From the NCBI GenBank assembly GCA_023957275.1, contig JAMLHF010000044.1, positions 1 to 34,808 on the forward strand: a stretch of DNA of 34,808 nucleotides, read 5' to 3'. Within the stretch, counting starts at the first letter, position 1. The number at the start of each line of letters is the position of its first letter. Below are positions 11,095 through 21,063 of this stretch, one piece after another. Both the position numbers and the translations under genes were made by a program. The notes under the pieces were generated by a model, which saw only the letters and a program-made list of their open reading frames with translations, was not told the origin of the DNA and did not search any database. The stretch comes from Lentimicrobium sp. GTDB taxonomy: Bacteria; Bacteroidota; Bacteroidia; Bacteroidales; Lentimicrobiaceae.

Positions 11095-13017
11095 CTATTT
11101 TTTACCCTGATTCTTTGCCATCTCCTCAAGCTTTTTCTGGAAGTTTGACTTCTTCACAGGCTTTTTCTTGTTTTCCTGAATCTGAGCATGAAGCTTGTCC
11201 TCGTTCACAAAACGACGTATAAGATACATCTGCGCAAAGGTCATCAGGTTCGCCAGCAGGTAATAGTAGCTGAGTCCCGAAGAATAACTGTTAAAGAATC
11301 CGAGGAACATCACCGGCATCAGGTACATCATGGTTTTCATCCCCGGCATCTGGTTTCCGGTTGACATCATATCGTTGTTAATCTTGGTGTAGATAATTGT
11401 CGATATGGTCATCAGCAGGGTAAAAAGACTCACATGGTCACCATAGAAAGGGATGGTAAAGGGCAGATCAAGCACGGAATCGTAGCTGGAGAGGTCATGA
11501 GCCCAGAGGAAAGACTCCTGCCTTAATTCGATGGAGGCAGGAAAGAAGCGGAACATGGCAAGCAGAATGGGGAACTGCAACAGCATGGGCACGCAGCCCG
11601 ACATCGGATTTACCCCGGCCTTTTTGTATAAGGTCATGGTAGCCTGCTGCTTTTTCATTGCATCTTCCTTCTTCGGATATTTGGCATTGATCTCGTCAAC
11701 CTCCGGCTTCAGCAAACGCATTTTAGCCGAAGACATATAAGTTTTGTACGCAATCGGGAAGAGAACAATTTTTAAAAGTATGGTAAGAATCAAAATAATG
11801 ATCCCATAATTCAGATTAAACCCTTCAAGAAAGTTAAAGACAGGAATTACTGCAAAACGGTTGATCCATTGCATTAAAAAGAAACTCCAGCCAAGCGGTA
11901 TCTGTCTTTCAAGATCCAGCTTGTATCTGCGCATCAGGTTATATTTATTCGGCCCAAAATAAAAGGCCATCTCAAGGCTTTTGTCAACCATAGGGTTGAA
12001 AGGCAGAGAGAGAACAGCCTGCATCTGTTCAAGGTACTTCGCCTCTTTTTCGGGTTCCCGCACTTTTGATAATTCAGCATTCTGAAAAAGCTCTCCGGCA
12101 ATCAGCGAAGCAGAGAAAAACTGCTGCTTAAAAGAAACCCATTTAACGCGGGTATTGATGTTTTTACTGTCATCCTTGCGTTCACTCAGGTAGTCAACCT
12201 CACCGTCGGAATGCCGGAAATGTATGGTAGTATTAAGTTTCTCATTTTCGAGATTCTTCTCCTGTCTCAGTAAACGGGCATTCCAGTTTACATTCAGTTC
12301 TTTTGTATTGGGGGCAATCACCCCTTCCATATTGACAAAATTCACCTCAAAGTCAACCATATAATCGTTGGCTTTTACCGTGTAGAGATATTCAATATAG
12401 CTATCGGGCAATGAAACGCTGTCAGAGTTTCCGGCGAACAGCCTCATGGCAAAATGCAGGGAGTCATCCCCGCTTATTTTCAATTCATCCTGCCCTTCAA
12501 ATCTTTGATCGGTCCAGGAAGGCAGAAAATAAAGGTTTCCGGTTGAAATTGGCCTTACATCTGTAAAAAAGGCCAGTTCGAACATGGAAGAATCCGGCAG
12601 AAAAAGGTAAGCAGGCTCGCCGTCAAAAGTTTTGTATTCTTTTAATTCGACCTTGCTGATTCGCCCGCCTTTATTGCTTATGGTAAGCCTGAGCAGGTCA
12701 GTTTCAATGATAAAATCCTTATTAACCCCTGAAGCTGAAACAGCAAAGGGCCCAAATACTGAGTTTCTGGCTGACACCATCGCCCCGGAATCAATGTCCT
12801 TTGCCTGTGCCTGCACTTCTGCAACGGAGTTCTTCAGCTCTTCACGCTGAACCTGCTGAACACGGATTGAATCAGATACTGATTGTTGAACTGCAGCTAT
12901 GGAATCCTGGGTACGTTTCCTGGCTTCCAGCTCCTCTTTTGATGGTGACATCATCACGGTGTAACCAATCATAATGGCGAAGATCAGAAGCAGGCCAATG
13001 ATAGAATTCTTGTTCAT
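11095..13017 (-). CDS. yidC: Membrane protein insertase YidC
   Basis: Inserts and folds inner-membrane proteins, alone or with SecYEG. I chose the ATG at 13017 (MNKNSIIGLLLIF) over an upstream in-frame start at 13053, because it is the usual Bacteroidota N-terminus and the upstream start would lie inside the predicted promoter. This gives 640 aa: membrane helix 1 (about 5-22), a coiled-coil-like linker (28-75), the large periplasmic P1 domain (about 85-365), then the conserved YidC/Oxa1 core from about 376, with helices near 404-425 and 473-492 and two more near 525-545 and 562-595. The core holds SSAKM followed by a cytoplasmic hairpin with KYPKKEDAM, as in the family. The tail is Lys-rich (about 616-640), fitting ribosome contact. 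The neighbour upstream is pyrG. Confidence 0.96.
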   Translation of the reverse strand: MNKNSIIGLLLIFAIMIGYTVMMSPSKEELEARKRTQDSIAAVQQSVSDSIRVQQVQREELKNSVAEVQAQAKDIDSGAMVSARNSVFGPFAVSASGVNKDFIIETDLLRLTISNKGGRISKVELKEYKTFDGEPAYLFLPDSSMFELAFFTDVRPISTGNLYFLPSWTDQRFEGQDELKISGDDSLHFAMRLFAGNSDSVSLPDSYIEYLYTVKANDYMVDFEVNFVNMEGVIAPNTKELNVNWNARLLRQEKNLENEKLNTTIHFRHSDGEVDYLSERKDDSKNINTRVKWVSFKQQFFSASLIAGELFQNAELSKVREPEKEAKYLEQMQAVLSLPFNPMVDKSLEMAFYFGPNKYNLMRRYKLDLERQIPLGWSFFLMQWINRFAVIPVFNFLEGFNLNYGIIILILTILLKIVLFPIAYKTYMSSAKMRLLKPEVDEINAKYPKKEDAMKKQQATMTLYKKAGVNPMSGCVPMLLQFPILLAMFRFFPASIELRQESFLWAHDLSSYDSVLDLPFTIPFYGDHVSLFTLLMTISTIIYTKINNDMMSTGNQMPGMKTMMYLMPVMFLGFFNSYSSGLSYYYLLANLMTFAQMYLIRRFVNEDKLHAQIQENKKKPVKKSNFQKKLEEMAKNQGKK

Positions 13018-13050
13018 GAAAATAAGATAAAGTAAATGAAAAGAAGGGTG

Positions 13051-13083
13051 CAAAATTAATCAAAAGCAGGGAAATGCACCAAA
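13051..13083 (-). promoter_or_regulatory. Predicted yidC promoter (-33 and -7 boxes)
   Basis: On the minus strand, TTTG (13080-13083) and TAATTTTG (13051-13058) are separated by 21 bases, close to the Bacteroidota -33/-7 arrangement. The start would be near 13046, giving a leader of about 28 bases before the ATG at 13017. This is the best two-part promoter in the window. Confidence 0.6.
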
Positions 13084-13161
13084 ATAAAATATCCGGACTG
13101 TTCAGGCTCGAATGCATTGGCCGGAATACCGGTAAGCAGAAAACCCTGATAACGGAAAAGG

Positions 13162-14787
<1,626 letters not shown>

Positions 14788-14811
14788 TTATTAAATCAGT
14801 ATTTTTTTCGG

Positions 14812-14819
14812 CAAACTTA
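14812..14819 (-). promoter_or_regulatory. Predicted -7 box of pyrG
   Basis: Minus-strand TAAGTTTG matches TAnnTTTG exactly, 36 bases before the pyrG ATG, giving a leader of about 30 bases. The -33 box is unclear. Confidence 0.45.
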
Positions 14820-14840
14820 AGGGCAAGTTTAGATTCAGGT

Positions 14841-14858
14841 CAGATACCGACGTATCTG
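14841..14858. repeat. 18-base inverted repeat upstream of the pyrG promoter
   Basis: CAGATAC (14841-14847), four-base centre CGAC, GTATCTG (14852-14858): perfect 7-base arms. It lies just upstream of the -7 box, around the -33 to -50 position for pyrG, so it could be an operator. It could also be a small RNA hairpin; no regulator is known to me for this site. Confidence 0.4.
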
Positions 14859-15080
14859 CCAGTTCAGAAGATCAGACATGAACCAGCGGGTGTGCGTAAC
14901 AGCCTGAACCGGTAATTGCGATTTCCCCGAAACCCCGCCAATCAGAGCTCCAGAGATCATCCTGACACCTGATATGTCCGGAGGCAAAAATACAAACCTC
15001 TGGTTAAAAAGCGAGGACCTGTTAAGAAATTATGAAAAGTTTTATAAGTTTTTTGAAAAGACCGGGCATCACATTTTTTA

Positions 15081-15515
15081 TTATTTTCCCGACTTTACAC
15101 TGTTGAGAATTGCATCATAAATCTCATCCTTGTCATATGGTTTGGAGAGAAACTTATCCATGCCCACTTCAAAGCTTTTTTTGCGGAATGACTCCTCCGA
15201 GTAAGCTGTCAATGCAATAATGGGTATTTCTACTTTTTTCCTCCTCAATTCTATGGTTGCTTCCCAGCCATTCATCTGGGGCATATCTATATCCATCAGA
15301 ATCACATCATATTCTCCGTTTAGGCATTCATTTACTGCTTCCAGACCATCTCCGACCAGGGTATAATTCCACCCCATCCTTTTAATAAGAATCTCTATTA
15401 TTCTCTGATTCAGCAAGTTATCTTCCGCTATCAGTATTTTTATCGACCTGTCTTCCTTTTCCATGTCAATCACAGTAGGTTCATGCCTGAATTCCATAAA
15501 TTTCCGGGTATACAT
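15081..15515 (-). CDS. Receiver-only response regulator
   Basis: Single CheY-like receiver domain with no output domain, so it acts through protein contacts or as a phosphorelay intermediate. I start at the ATG at 15515 (MYTRKF), as the frame's upstream start at 15521 is GTG. A later ATG (15464, MEKEDRS) is also possible, because the receiver fold begins only at KILIAEDN. In this numbering the acidic pair is Glu31/Asp32, the phospho-acceptor Asp75 in ILMDIDMPQMNG, Thr103, and Lys125 in SKPYD. These are the full active-site set. The sequence type (AEDNLLNQ, MDIDMPQMNGWEAT) is that of receivers found at the C-end of hybrid kinases. It lies behind the sigma-factor gene but beyond its terminator, with its own possible promoter at 15545-15578. 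Confidence 0.88.
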   Translation of the reverse strand: MYTRKFMEFRHEPTVIDMEKEDRSIKILIAEDNLLNQRIIEILIKRMGWNYTLVGDGLEAVNECLNGEYDVILMDIDMPQMNGWEATIELRRKKVEIPIIALTAYSEESFRKKSFEVGMDKFLSKPYDKDEIYDAILNSVKSGK

Positions 15516-15544
15516 TTTCACTATCCCTTAATCCGGAATCCGGT

Positions 15545-15578
15545 AAAAGGTAATACCGTTTTCAGAATAAAAAACAAA
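15545..15578 (-). promoter_or_regulatory. Possible promoter of the receiver gene, overlapping the rpoD terminator tract
   Basis: On the minus strand, TTTG (15575-15578) and TACCTTTT (15545-15552, one mismatch to TAnnTTTG) are 22 bases apart. The -33 box falls inside the U tract of the sigma-factor terminator. A start near 15540 would leave a leader of about 25 bases. Confidence 0.35.
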
Positions 15579-15617
15579 AAAAATAAAGGCTACCAGAAAT
15601 AATGCTGATAGCCTGAA
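15573..15617 (-). terminator. Intrinsic terminator of the sigma-factor gene
   Basis: Hairpin with arms AGGCTA (15587-15592) and TAGCCT (15609-15614), extended by CAG/CTG after one mismatch. On the minus strand it is followed by a T-rich run (15586 down to about 15571). It sits 20 bases after the rpoD stop. Confidence 0.8.
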
Positions 15618-15634
15618 AAAAGATTAAATACCGG

Positions 15635-16501
15635 TTACTGTCCAAGGTAAGACTTCAGCAATTTACTTCTTGATGTGTGCTTTAACCTCCGGATGGCTTT
15701 CTCTTTAATCTGTCTGACCCGTTCACGGGTAAGATCGAATTTGGCACCGATTTCTTCGAGTGTGAGGCCATGGTTCATCCCGATTCCATAATAAAGATTT
15801 ACAACATCACGCTCTTTTTCTGTCAGGGTTGCCAGCGACCGCTGTATCTCCCTTGCGAGTGATTCTCGCATCAGACCGGCATCGGTTACAGGCGTATCCT
15901 CATCCACGAAGATATCGATGAATTTCATATCCTCGTCTTCGGTAAGCGGTGCGTCCATCGAAATGTATCTGGTCGAAATCTTAAGCGCTGCATCTATCTT
16001 GTATTCTGGAATTTCAAGGGCTTCGGCCAGTTCATCCGGCGAAGGGGGACGCTCAAATTTCTGTTCCAGGCGTGAGGATTCCTTTTTAATTTTATTGAGC
16101 GATCCTACCTGGTTAAGCGGCAGACGTACAATACGCGACTGCTCAGCCAATGCCTGAAGAATGCTTTGGCGTATCCACCAAACAGCATAAGAGATAAATT
16201 TGAAACCGCGGGTTTCATCAAAGCGCTGAGCCGCCTTTATCAATCCGAGGTTGCCCTCATTGATCAGGTCGGGAAGGCTTAATCCCTGGTTCTGGTACTG
16301 CTTGGCGACCGAAACTACGAAACGAAGATTGGCTTTACAGAGTTTCTCCAATGCCTGTTGATCGCCCTGACGTATCCGCTGGGCAAGCTGAACTTCCTCT
16401 TCAGCGCTGATCAGCTCTTCTTTGCCAATATCCTGCAGATATTTGTCAAGCGATGCAGTTTCGCGGTTGGTTATAGACTTGGTTATTTTTAGTTGTCTCA
16501 T
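15635..16501 (-). CDS. rpoD: Primary RNA polymerase sigma factor (Bacteroidota sigma-A type)
   Basis: Housekeeping sigma factor that recognises the unusual -33/-7 promoters of this phylum (TTTG and TAnnTTTG). The 288-aa length and absence of region 1.1 are typical of sigma-ABfr and unlike the 613-aa E. coli protein. Region 1.2 lies at about 14-47. Region 2 (about 51-122) has [30 protein letters not shown] and the 2.4 segment [10 protein letters not shown]. Region 3 (130-205) contains [13 protein letters not shown]. Region 4 (about 217-280) has the helix-turn-helix [20 protein letters not shown], which contacts the -33 box. The gene lies between htrA and the receiver gene, on the same strand. 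A strong terminator follows it. Confidence 0.95.
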   Translation of the reverse strand: MRQLKITKSITNRETASLDKYLQDIGKEELISAEEEVQLAQRIRQGDQQALEKLCKANLRFVVSVAKQYQNQGLSLPDLINEGNLGLIKAAQRFDETRGFKFISYAVWWIRQSILQALAEQSRIVRLPLNQVGSLNKIKKESSRLEQKFERPPSPDELAEALEIPEYKIDAALKISTRYISMDAPLTEDEDMKFIDIFVDEDTPVTDAGLMRESLAREIQRSLATLTEKERDVVNLYYGIGMNHGLTLEEIGAKFDLTRERVRQIKEKAIRRLKHTSRSKLLKSYLGQ

Positions 16502-16617
16502 AGCGAAGGTTTATTATGAAGGCAGGATGAATCCTGACCATTCTAATTATTAACAATTCTGTCATCTTTAAGTTCAATCTGAACCCGGTCGACAGGAGTC
16601 CGTTTACATGCGCCTGA

Positions 16618-16642
16618 AGGGATGCGTAAGTTACACATCCCT
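16618..16642 (-). terminator. Hairpin downstream of htrA
   Basis: Perfect 7-base arms AGGGATG (16618-16624) and CATCCCT (16636-16642) with an 11-base loop, about 30 bases after the htrA stop and within the rpoD upstream region. There is no U tract, so it may be a weak terminator, an RNA-stabilising hairpin or an rpoD leader element. Confidence 0.4.
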
Positions 16643-16671
16643 CAGCGATCGAACTTTATATTTGAGAGTTA

Positions 16672-18132
16672 CTACATCCCGAATCCGTAGTAAGCCCTGG
16701 TTCTGTTCGGATAGATACCTTCGAGCAACACACCGCCTTTTTTACCTTCGAGCGCCTGTGCCAGATCTTCCCGGCTGTTCACACGTTTACCGTCAACCTG
16801 AGTGATTATGTATCCCTGCCTGATTCCGGCGTTGCGCAGTTTACCATCCCTGAGCGAAGTTACCTGAAGGCCGCCTTCGATGCCAAGGTCGGACTTTAAT
16901 TCCTTGCTGACCGGTTCAAAAGTAGCGCCCAGCAATCCATTAACATCAACTTCCTCGCGTTTGACGGTACTTGTATTTCCGTCCCTGTTCTTCAGTGTAA
17001 CGTTAAACACAAGATCTTTATTATTGCGCTTAACAGCAACGTCCACTTTATCACCCGGGCGATGCTGACCAATGATTTCCAGCAGTTCGGAGGTTGAATT
17101 TACGGCCACGCCTTCAATATTCTGGATGATATCGCCTGATCTGAGTCCTGCTTCACGGGCAGCACCATTGTCGGTGACTTCAGCCACATACACCCCGCGA
17201 ATATCAGAAATACCCTGTTCTTCAGCCAGTTTACTGTCCAGTTCACGGATACTCACGCCCAGGAATCCCCGCTGAATTGTGCCGAATTCCCTTAAATCTT
17301 CTACCACTTTCCGCACAATATTGGCAGGAATGGCAAAAGAGTATCCGGCATAATATCCCGTTCCGGAGGCGATGGCAGCATTGATGCCGACCAGTTCACC
17401 GCGGGTATTTACCAGCGCACCTCCGCTGTTTCCCCTGTTTACGGCTGCATCGGTCTGAATAAATGACTCAATGGCCGAACCGTCGGGAGAACCAAGAATA
17501 TTGATATTTCGTGCCTTGGCACTGACAATGCCGGCTGTCACGGTCGAAGTCAGGTTAAACGGATTTCCGACAGCCAGCACCCATTCACCAACCTGAAGGT
17601 GGTCAGAGTTTCCATATATAAGATAAGGGAGATCTTTGGCGTCAACCTTAATCAGTGCAAGATCTGTTGAAGGATCGGTCCCTATTATCCTGGCCTCGAA
17701 TGTACGTTTGTCGTTCAGGGTTACTTCCACCCTGTCGGACTCAGTAACCACGTGATTGTTGGTCACAATATAACCATCCGGTGAAATGATAACACCCGAT
17801 CCGGTAGCAATGATCGGAGAAGACCCGCCCCTGGGCGCACGTTCGCCGAAAAAATCCCTGAAATCGAAGAAATAATCATATACACTGCTTTTGCGCTGGT
17901 ATTCTGTCTTAATGTGCACTACTGCATGAACCGTATTACTGGCAGCAGCTGTAAAGTCAGGCAAAACCATGGGCGTTACAGAACCTGGCATATTGGTCAG
18001 GTATGCCGGCACCTGTTTTGAATCATCCTTTGCTGATTGTTCAATTTTCCTGTTGCTGATCAGACTGAAAGCGGCTACGGCGATTAACCCGCCGGCCATG
18101 GCTATCAACAAACTCCCGACTATTCTTTTCAT
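16672..18132 (-). CDS. degP: Periplasmic serine protease of the DegP/HtrA (Do) family
   Basis: Periplasmic protease/chaperone that degrades misfolded envelope proteins. The longest frame starts at 18213. I chose the ATG at 18132 (MKRIVGSLLIAMAGGLIAV), because it begins directly with a signal sequence or membrane anchor (residues 4-24). This gives 486 aa. The trypsin-like domain (about 55-290) has the triad His127 (NNHVVT), Asp157 (STDLAL) and Ser236 in RGNSGGAL. Two PDZ domains follow: PDZ1 at about 291-385 with the carboxylate-binding loop RGFLGVSI, and a shorter PDZ2 at about 399-475. All catalytic residues are intact. DegQ or DegS-like roles are also possible, but the double PDZ argues for DegP/DegQ. 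It lies upstream of the sigma-factor gene and is divergent from dapF. I see no exact TAnnTTTG promoter, so it may depend on a stress sigma factor. Confidence 0.93.
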   Translation of the reverse strand: MKRIVGSLLIAMAGGLIAVAAFSLISNRKIEQSAKDDSKQVPAYLTNMPGSVTPMVLPDFTAAASNTVHAVVHIKTEYQRKSSVYDYFFDFRDFFGERAPRGGSSPIIATGSGVIISPDGYIVTNNHVVTESDRVEVTLNDKRTFEARIIGTDPSTDLALIKVDAKDLPYLIYGNSDHLQVGEWVLAVGNPFNLTSTVTAGIVSAKARNINILGSPDGSAIESFIQTDAAVNRGNSGGALVNTRGELVGINAAIASGTGYYAGYSFAIPANIVRKVVEDLREFGTIQRGFLGVSIRELDSKLAEEQGISDIRGVYVAEVTDNGAAREAGLRSGDIIQNIEGVAVNSTSELLEIIGQHRPGDKVDVAVKRNNKDLVFNVTLKNRDGNTSTVKREEVDVNGLLGATFEPVSKELKSDLGIEGGLQVTSLRDGKLRNAGIRQGYIITQVDGKRVNSREDLAQALEGKKGGVLLEGIYPNRTRAYYGFGM

Positions 18133-18552
18133 AACCTGGTAACTGATTATTAAGTTAGTAGTTTTAGTTAAACACCCGCAAAAGATCATCATGATTTTTT
18201 TGATGGCGGGCATTGATTTAAACGCAATTTGAATACCAATGTTACAAATACAGGTGTTAAAAAGTGTTAATCATCTAAATGTCAGGTTTAAGGCGTAAAA
18301 ACAGCCCCTTTCCGCCAGGTGCTAGGCACTTATGGAGAAAACCCGGGTTCTGAATCAATAAAAGCTGTCAAAGAACATAATATCAATACATTATGAGGCG
18401 GGCATTCCACCGCATTGCTCCAAGGCCGCGTGAAGCCGGAATATTCTGAAAATGAATCCCTGAAATAGGCAGTATACTTTCATTTTTAATCAAAATTGTT
18501 TAATTTTGACCCTTTCGACATGAGTATGACATTTTGTCAAAAGCCGTGACTT
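18133..18552. other. Divergent intergenic region between htrA and dapF
   Basis: This 420-base gap must hold promoters for both genes. Only the dapF one is clear (18477-18508). I checked both strands and found just very short open frames, no tRNA-like cloverleaf and no riboswitch that I recognise. The stretch 18300-18440 is GC-richer than its flanks but shows no named structure. Confidence 0.5.
18477..18508 (+). promoter_or_regulatory. Predicted dapF promoter
   Basis: TAATTTTG (18501-18508) matches the -7 consensus exactly. An imperfect -33 (ACTTTC around 18476-18481) lies about 19 bases upstream. The transcript would start near 18513 and carry a leader of about 40 bases before the dapF ATG. 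Confidence 0.5.
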
Positions 18553-19341
18553 ATGATAAAATTCTTCAAATTCCATGGCACCGGCAATGATTTTATCATG
18601 CTGGATGGCAGGGAATTGATATCGCTGCCCACCCCTGATGAAATCAGGCATTTATGTCACCGGCAAACGGGTATAGGTGCAGATGGACTGATTATCGTCA
18701 AGCCTGTTGAAGGTTTTGATTTTGAAATGATTTACTACAATGCTGACGGCAGCCTGGCAACCATGTGCGGCAACGGGGCCCGTTGTGCGGTGGCATTCAG
18801 TTTTCTTACCGGCCAATCAGGCTCAGAAGTCACATTTAAAGCAGGGGATGGCGGCCATACCGGAATATTGCAGCCATTGACAGATAACAACTGGATGGTT
18901 GAAATCAGCATGAGCAATATCAACATTCCTGACAAAACCGGGGAATTCACGGAAATTAACACAGGAACGCCTCATCTGGTAATTCTCACCCAGGATACTG
19001 ACGCTGTCAATGTACCTGTTGAAGGTCGCAAAATAAGATATTCCGGACCTTACCGTGCAAATGGGATAAATGTCAATTTTCTTGGCATCGGGGAAGGCCG
19101 GCTTAAAGTGCGCACATACGAGAAAGGCGTTGAGGATGAAACTCTGTCATGCGGAACCGGTGTCACTGCCTGTGCCGCCGTGGCTGCACTGAAAACGGGC
19201 ATTAACAACTGGATTATTGAAACCCGCGGTGGATTGCTTGAAGTAAAGCTGAAAAAAAATATAAACATCTTTGAGAATGTCAGGCTGAAAGGCCCTGCAA
19301 CAATGGTTTTCTGCGGCGAATTTACGGGCAGTTTTCCGTGA
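18553..19341 (+). CDS. dapF: Diaminopimelate epimerase
   Basis: Cofactor-free epimerase that converts LL- to meso-diaminopimelate for lysine and peptidoglycan synthesis. The 262-aa length is normal. The N-terminal KFHGTGNDF (6-14) and the two catalytic cysteines are conserved: Cys72 in ATMCGNGARC and Cys200 in LSCGTGVTAC. The pseudo-twofold halves are residues 1-130 and 131-262. The ATG at 18553 gives the family's usual start. It is the first gene of a plus-strand run with a GNAT gene, mltG, a hexomutase gene and a DUF2279 gene. Joining dapF and mltG suggests a loose cell-wall cluster. Confidence 0.97.
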   Translation: MIKFFKFHGTGNDFIMLDGRELISLPTPDEIRHLCHRQTGIGADGLIIVKPVEGFDFEMIYYNADGSLATMCGNGARCAVAFSFLTGQSGSEVTFKAGDGGHTGILQPLTDNNWMVEISMSNINIPDKTGEFTEINTGTPHLVILTQDTDAVNVPVEGRKIRYSGPYRANGINVNFLGIGEGRLKVRTYEKGVEDETLSCGTGVTACAAVAALKTGINNWIIETRGGLLEVKLKKNINIFENVRLKGPATMVFCGEFTGSFP

Positions 19342-19393
19342 TAAAACTATCACCTTTGCACATGAACCGGATAAATAAAAAACAACCTGCACA

Positions 19394-19912
19394 ATGATCG
19401 GCAAAAAAATAAGGCTTAGGGCTCCGGAGCCTGCTGACATTGACATACTATACCAATGGGAAAACGACCCGGAGATCTGGCATGTAAGCAACACCTCCGC
19501 TCCTTATTCAAGATTTGCCATCGAACAGTATGTTTTGAATGCGGGGAACGACATTTTTAACTCAAGGCAACTACGTTTAATGATTGTTCCGCTTGAAAGC
19601 GAATCTGTCGCGGCCGGTGCGATTGACCTGTTTGACTATGAACCAATTCACAGGAGGGCTGGCGTGGGCATCATGATCGGTAAATCATTCCGGGGTAAAG
19701 GATATGCCAGTGAAGCCCTTGCGCTGATACTGGATTATTGCAGAAATATATTGAACCTCCACCAGGTCTATTGCAACATCTCCGAAGATAACGCTGCAAG
19801 TATCAGATTATTTGATGAAGCGGGTTTCAGGAAAAACGGCGAAAAGAAAGAATGGCTTCTCCTGAAAGGAAAATGGACCAATGAATTTTTTTATCAGCTT
19901 TTTCTGAAATAA
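19394..19912 (+). CDS. GNAT-family N-acetyltransferase (RimJ/RimL/SpeG type)
   Basis: 172-aa single-domain acetyltransferase of the Acetyltransf_3 group, which moves an acetyl group from acetyl-CoA to an amine (protein N-terminus, polyamine or small molecule). The fold is complete: KIRLRAPEPADIDILYQWENDPE at the N-terminal end (read in two parts, 5-16 and 17-27), the central strand with RRAGVGIMIG (87-96), the pyrophosphate-binding loop RGKGYASEAL (100-109) and the C-terminal motif NAASIRLFDEAGF (133-145). The true substrate cannot be told from the sequence. It starts 52 bases after dapF and ends 14 bases before mltG, so it is probably co-transcribed. Confidence 0.88.
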   Translation: MIGKKIRLRAPEPADIDILYQWENDPEIWHVSNTSAPYSRFAIEQYVLNAGNDIFNSRQLRLMIVPLESESVAAGAIDLFDYEPIHRRAGVGIMIGKSFRGKGYASEALALILDYCRNILNLHQVYCNISEDNAASIRLFDEAGFRKNGEKKEWLLLKGKWTNEFFYQLFLK

Positions 19913-19926
19913 AATCCTTGCCTGTC

Positions 19927-21012
19927 ATGAGTGAATACTATCATCCGCGATACAGCAATATGAGGAGATCCGGCAGAAAACCCGGAAGACGACTTTTCTG
20001 GATATTCGTCCTTTTCGTGCTGTTTGCAGCTATTGCCGCCTGGTTCCTTTATATGATCCTGCTAAAGGACAATGTCTACACAGCCTCCGAAAACGAAGCA
20101 TTTATCACCATCCCCACCGGAAGCTCTTTCAGGGATGTAACAACGGAACTTTATTCTCACGGACTGATCATCAACCGCAAAAATTTTGAACTGGTAGCAA
20201 GGTTAAAAAAATACGATCAGTCGGTTAAGCCAGGGCGTTACAGGTTGACTGACGACATGAACAACCTTCAATTAGTCAGATTACTGCGATCAGGTAACCA
20301 GACCCCGGTTAAAGTGATTTTCAATAATATAAGAACACCGGATCAGCTTGCCGGCAGGATTTCCCGGCAAATTGAAGCTGATTCAACTTCGCTCATTACA
20401 CTTTTCAACGACAGCGCCTATCTTGATTCTCTGGGTGTCACAAGAAGCAGCCTTTTCACGGTTATTATTCCGAATACTTATGAATTATACTGGAACACCA
20501 GCGCAAGGGCTTTTATCAGCAGGATGAAACGTGAATCCGAGAAATTCTGGGAAGGACCGCGAAGTTTGAAATTGAGTCAGATCAATATGAACCGGCACGA
20601 AGTAATCACCCTCGCTTCAATTGTTGAAAAAGAAACCAATAAGACTGATGAAAAAGCCAGGGTTGCCGGCGTTTATATAAACAGGCTAAAAAACGGCTGG
20701 CTGCTCGAAGCGGACCCCACCCTGGTATTTGCTCATGGAGATTTTGAAATTCGCAGGGTACTCAGCAGTCATAAACAAATTGATTCTCCTTACAATACTT
20801 ACAAAAACAAAGGGCTCCCCCCCGGACCAATCTGCCTGCCTTCCATAGCCTCCATAGATGCCGTACTAAATTACGAAGATCATAACTACATGTTTTTTTG
20901 TGCCAGAGAGGACTTCTCAGGATATCATAACTTTGCCCGCACACTGGAGCAGCACAACCTGAATGCCTGGAAATACCAGCAGGCGTTAAACAGAAGAAAC
21001 ATTTACCGTTGA
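19927..21012 (+). CDS. mltG: Endolytic murein transglycosylase MltG
   Basis: Inner-membrane lytic transglycosylase that cuts nascent glycan strands and sets their length. I use the ATG at 19927 instead of the in-frame TTG at 19918, giving 361 aa. Residues 1-22 are basic and cytoplasmic; a single membrane helix lies at about 23-46; a LysM-like region (50-110) is followed by the YceG catalytic domain (about 120-355). The signature SIVEKET (231-237) contains the catalytic glutamate. The conserved ARVAGVYINRLKNGW (244-258) and LEADPTLVFA (260-269) lie downstream, with YNTYKNKGLPPGPI (289-302) at the substrate groove. The gene lies 14 bases after the GNAT gene and 51 before the hexomutase. Confidence 0.95.
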   Translation: MSEYYHPRYSNMRRSGRKPGRRLFWIFVLFVLFAAIAAWFLYMILLKDNVYTASENEAFITIPTGSSFRDVTTELYSHGLIINRKNFELVARLKKYDQSVKPGRYRLTDDMNNLQLVRLLRSGNQTPVKVIFNNIRTPDQLAGRISRQIEADSTSLITLFNDSAYLDSLGVTRSSLFTVIIPNTYELYWNTSARAFISRMKRESEKFWEGPRSLKLSQINMNRHEVITLASIVEKETNKTDEKARVAGVYINRLKNGWLLEADPTLVFAHGDFEIRRVLSSHKQIDSPYNTYKNKGLPPGPICLPSIASIDAVLNYEDHNYMFFCAREDFSGYHNFARTLEQHNLNAWKYQQALNRRNIYR

Positions 21013-21063
21013 CAGGCGTTCCATTTAGTCTTAAATCAGCAGTCTGTCCATTTTTTTTAATCT

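Noticed and set aside
13018-13053. Longer N-terminus for YidC
   Set aside because: The added 12 residues are not family-like and would cover the predicted -7 box at 13051-13058; the ATG at 13017 gives the usual start.
18133-18213. Longer N-terminus for the HtrA protease
   Set aside because: It would put 27 residues before the signal sequence, with no family support.
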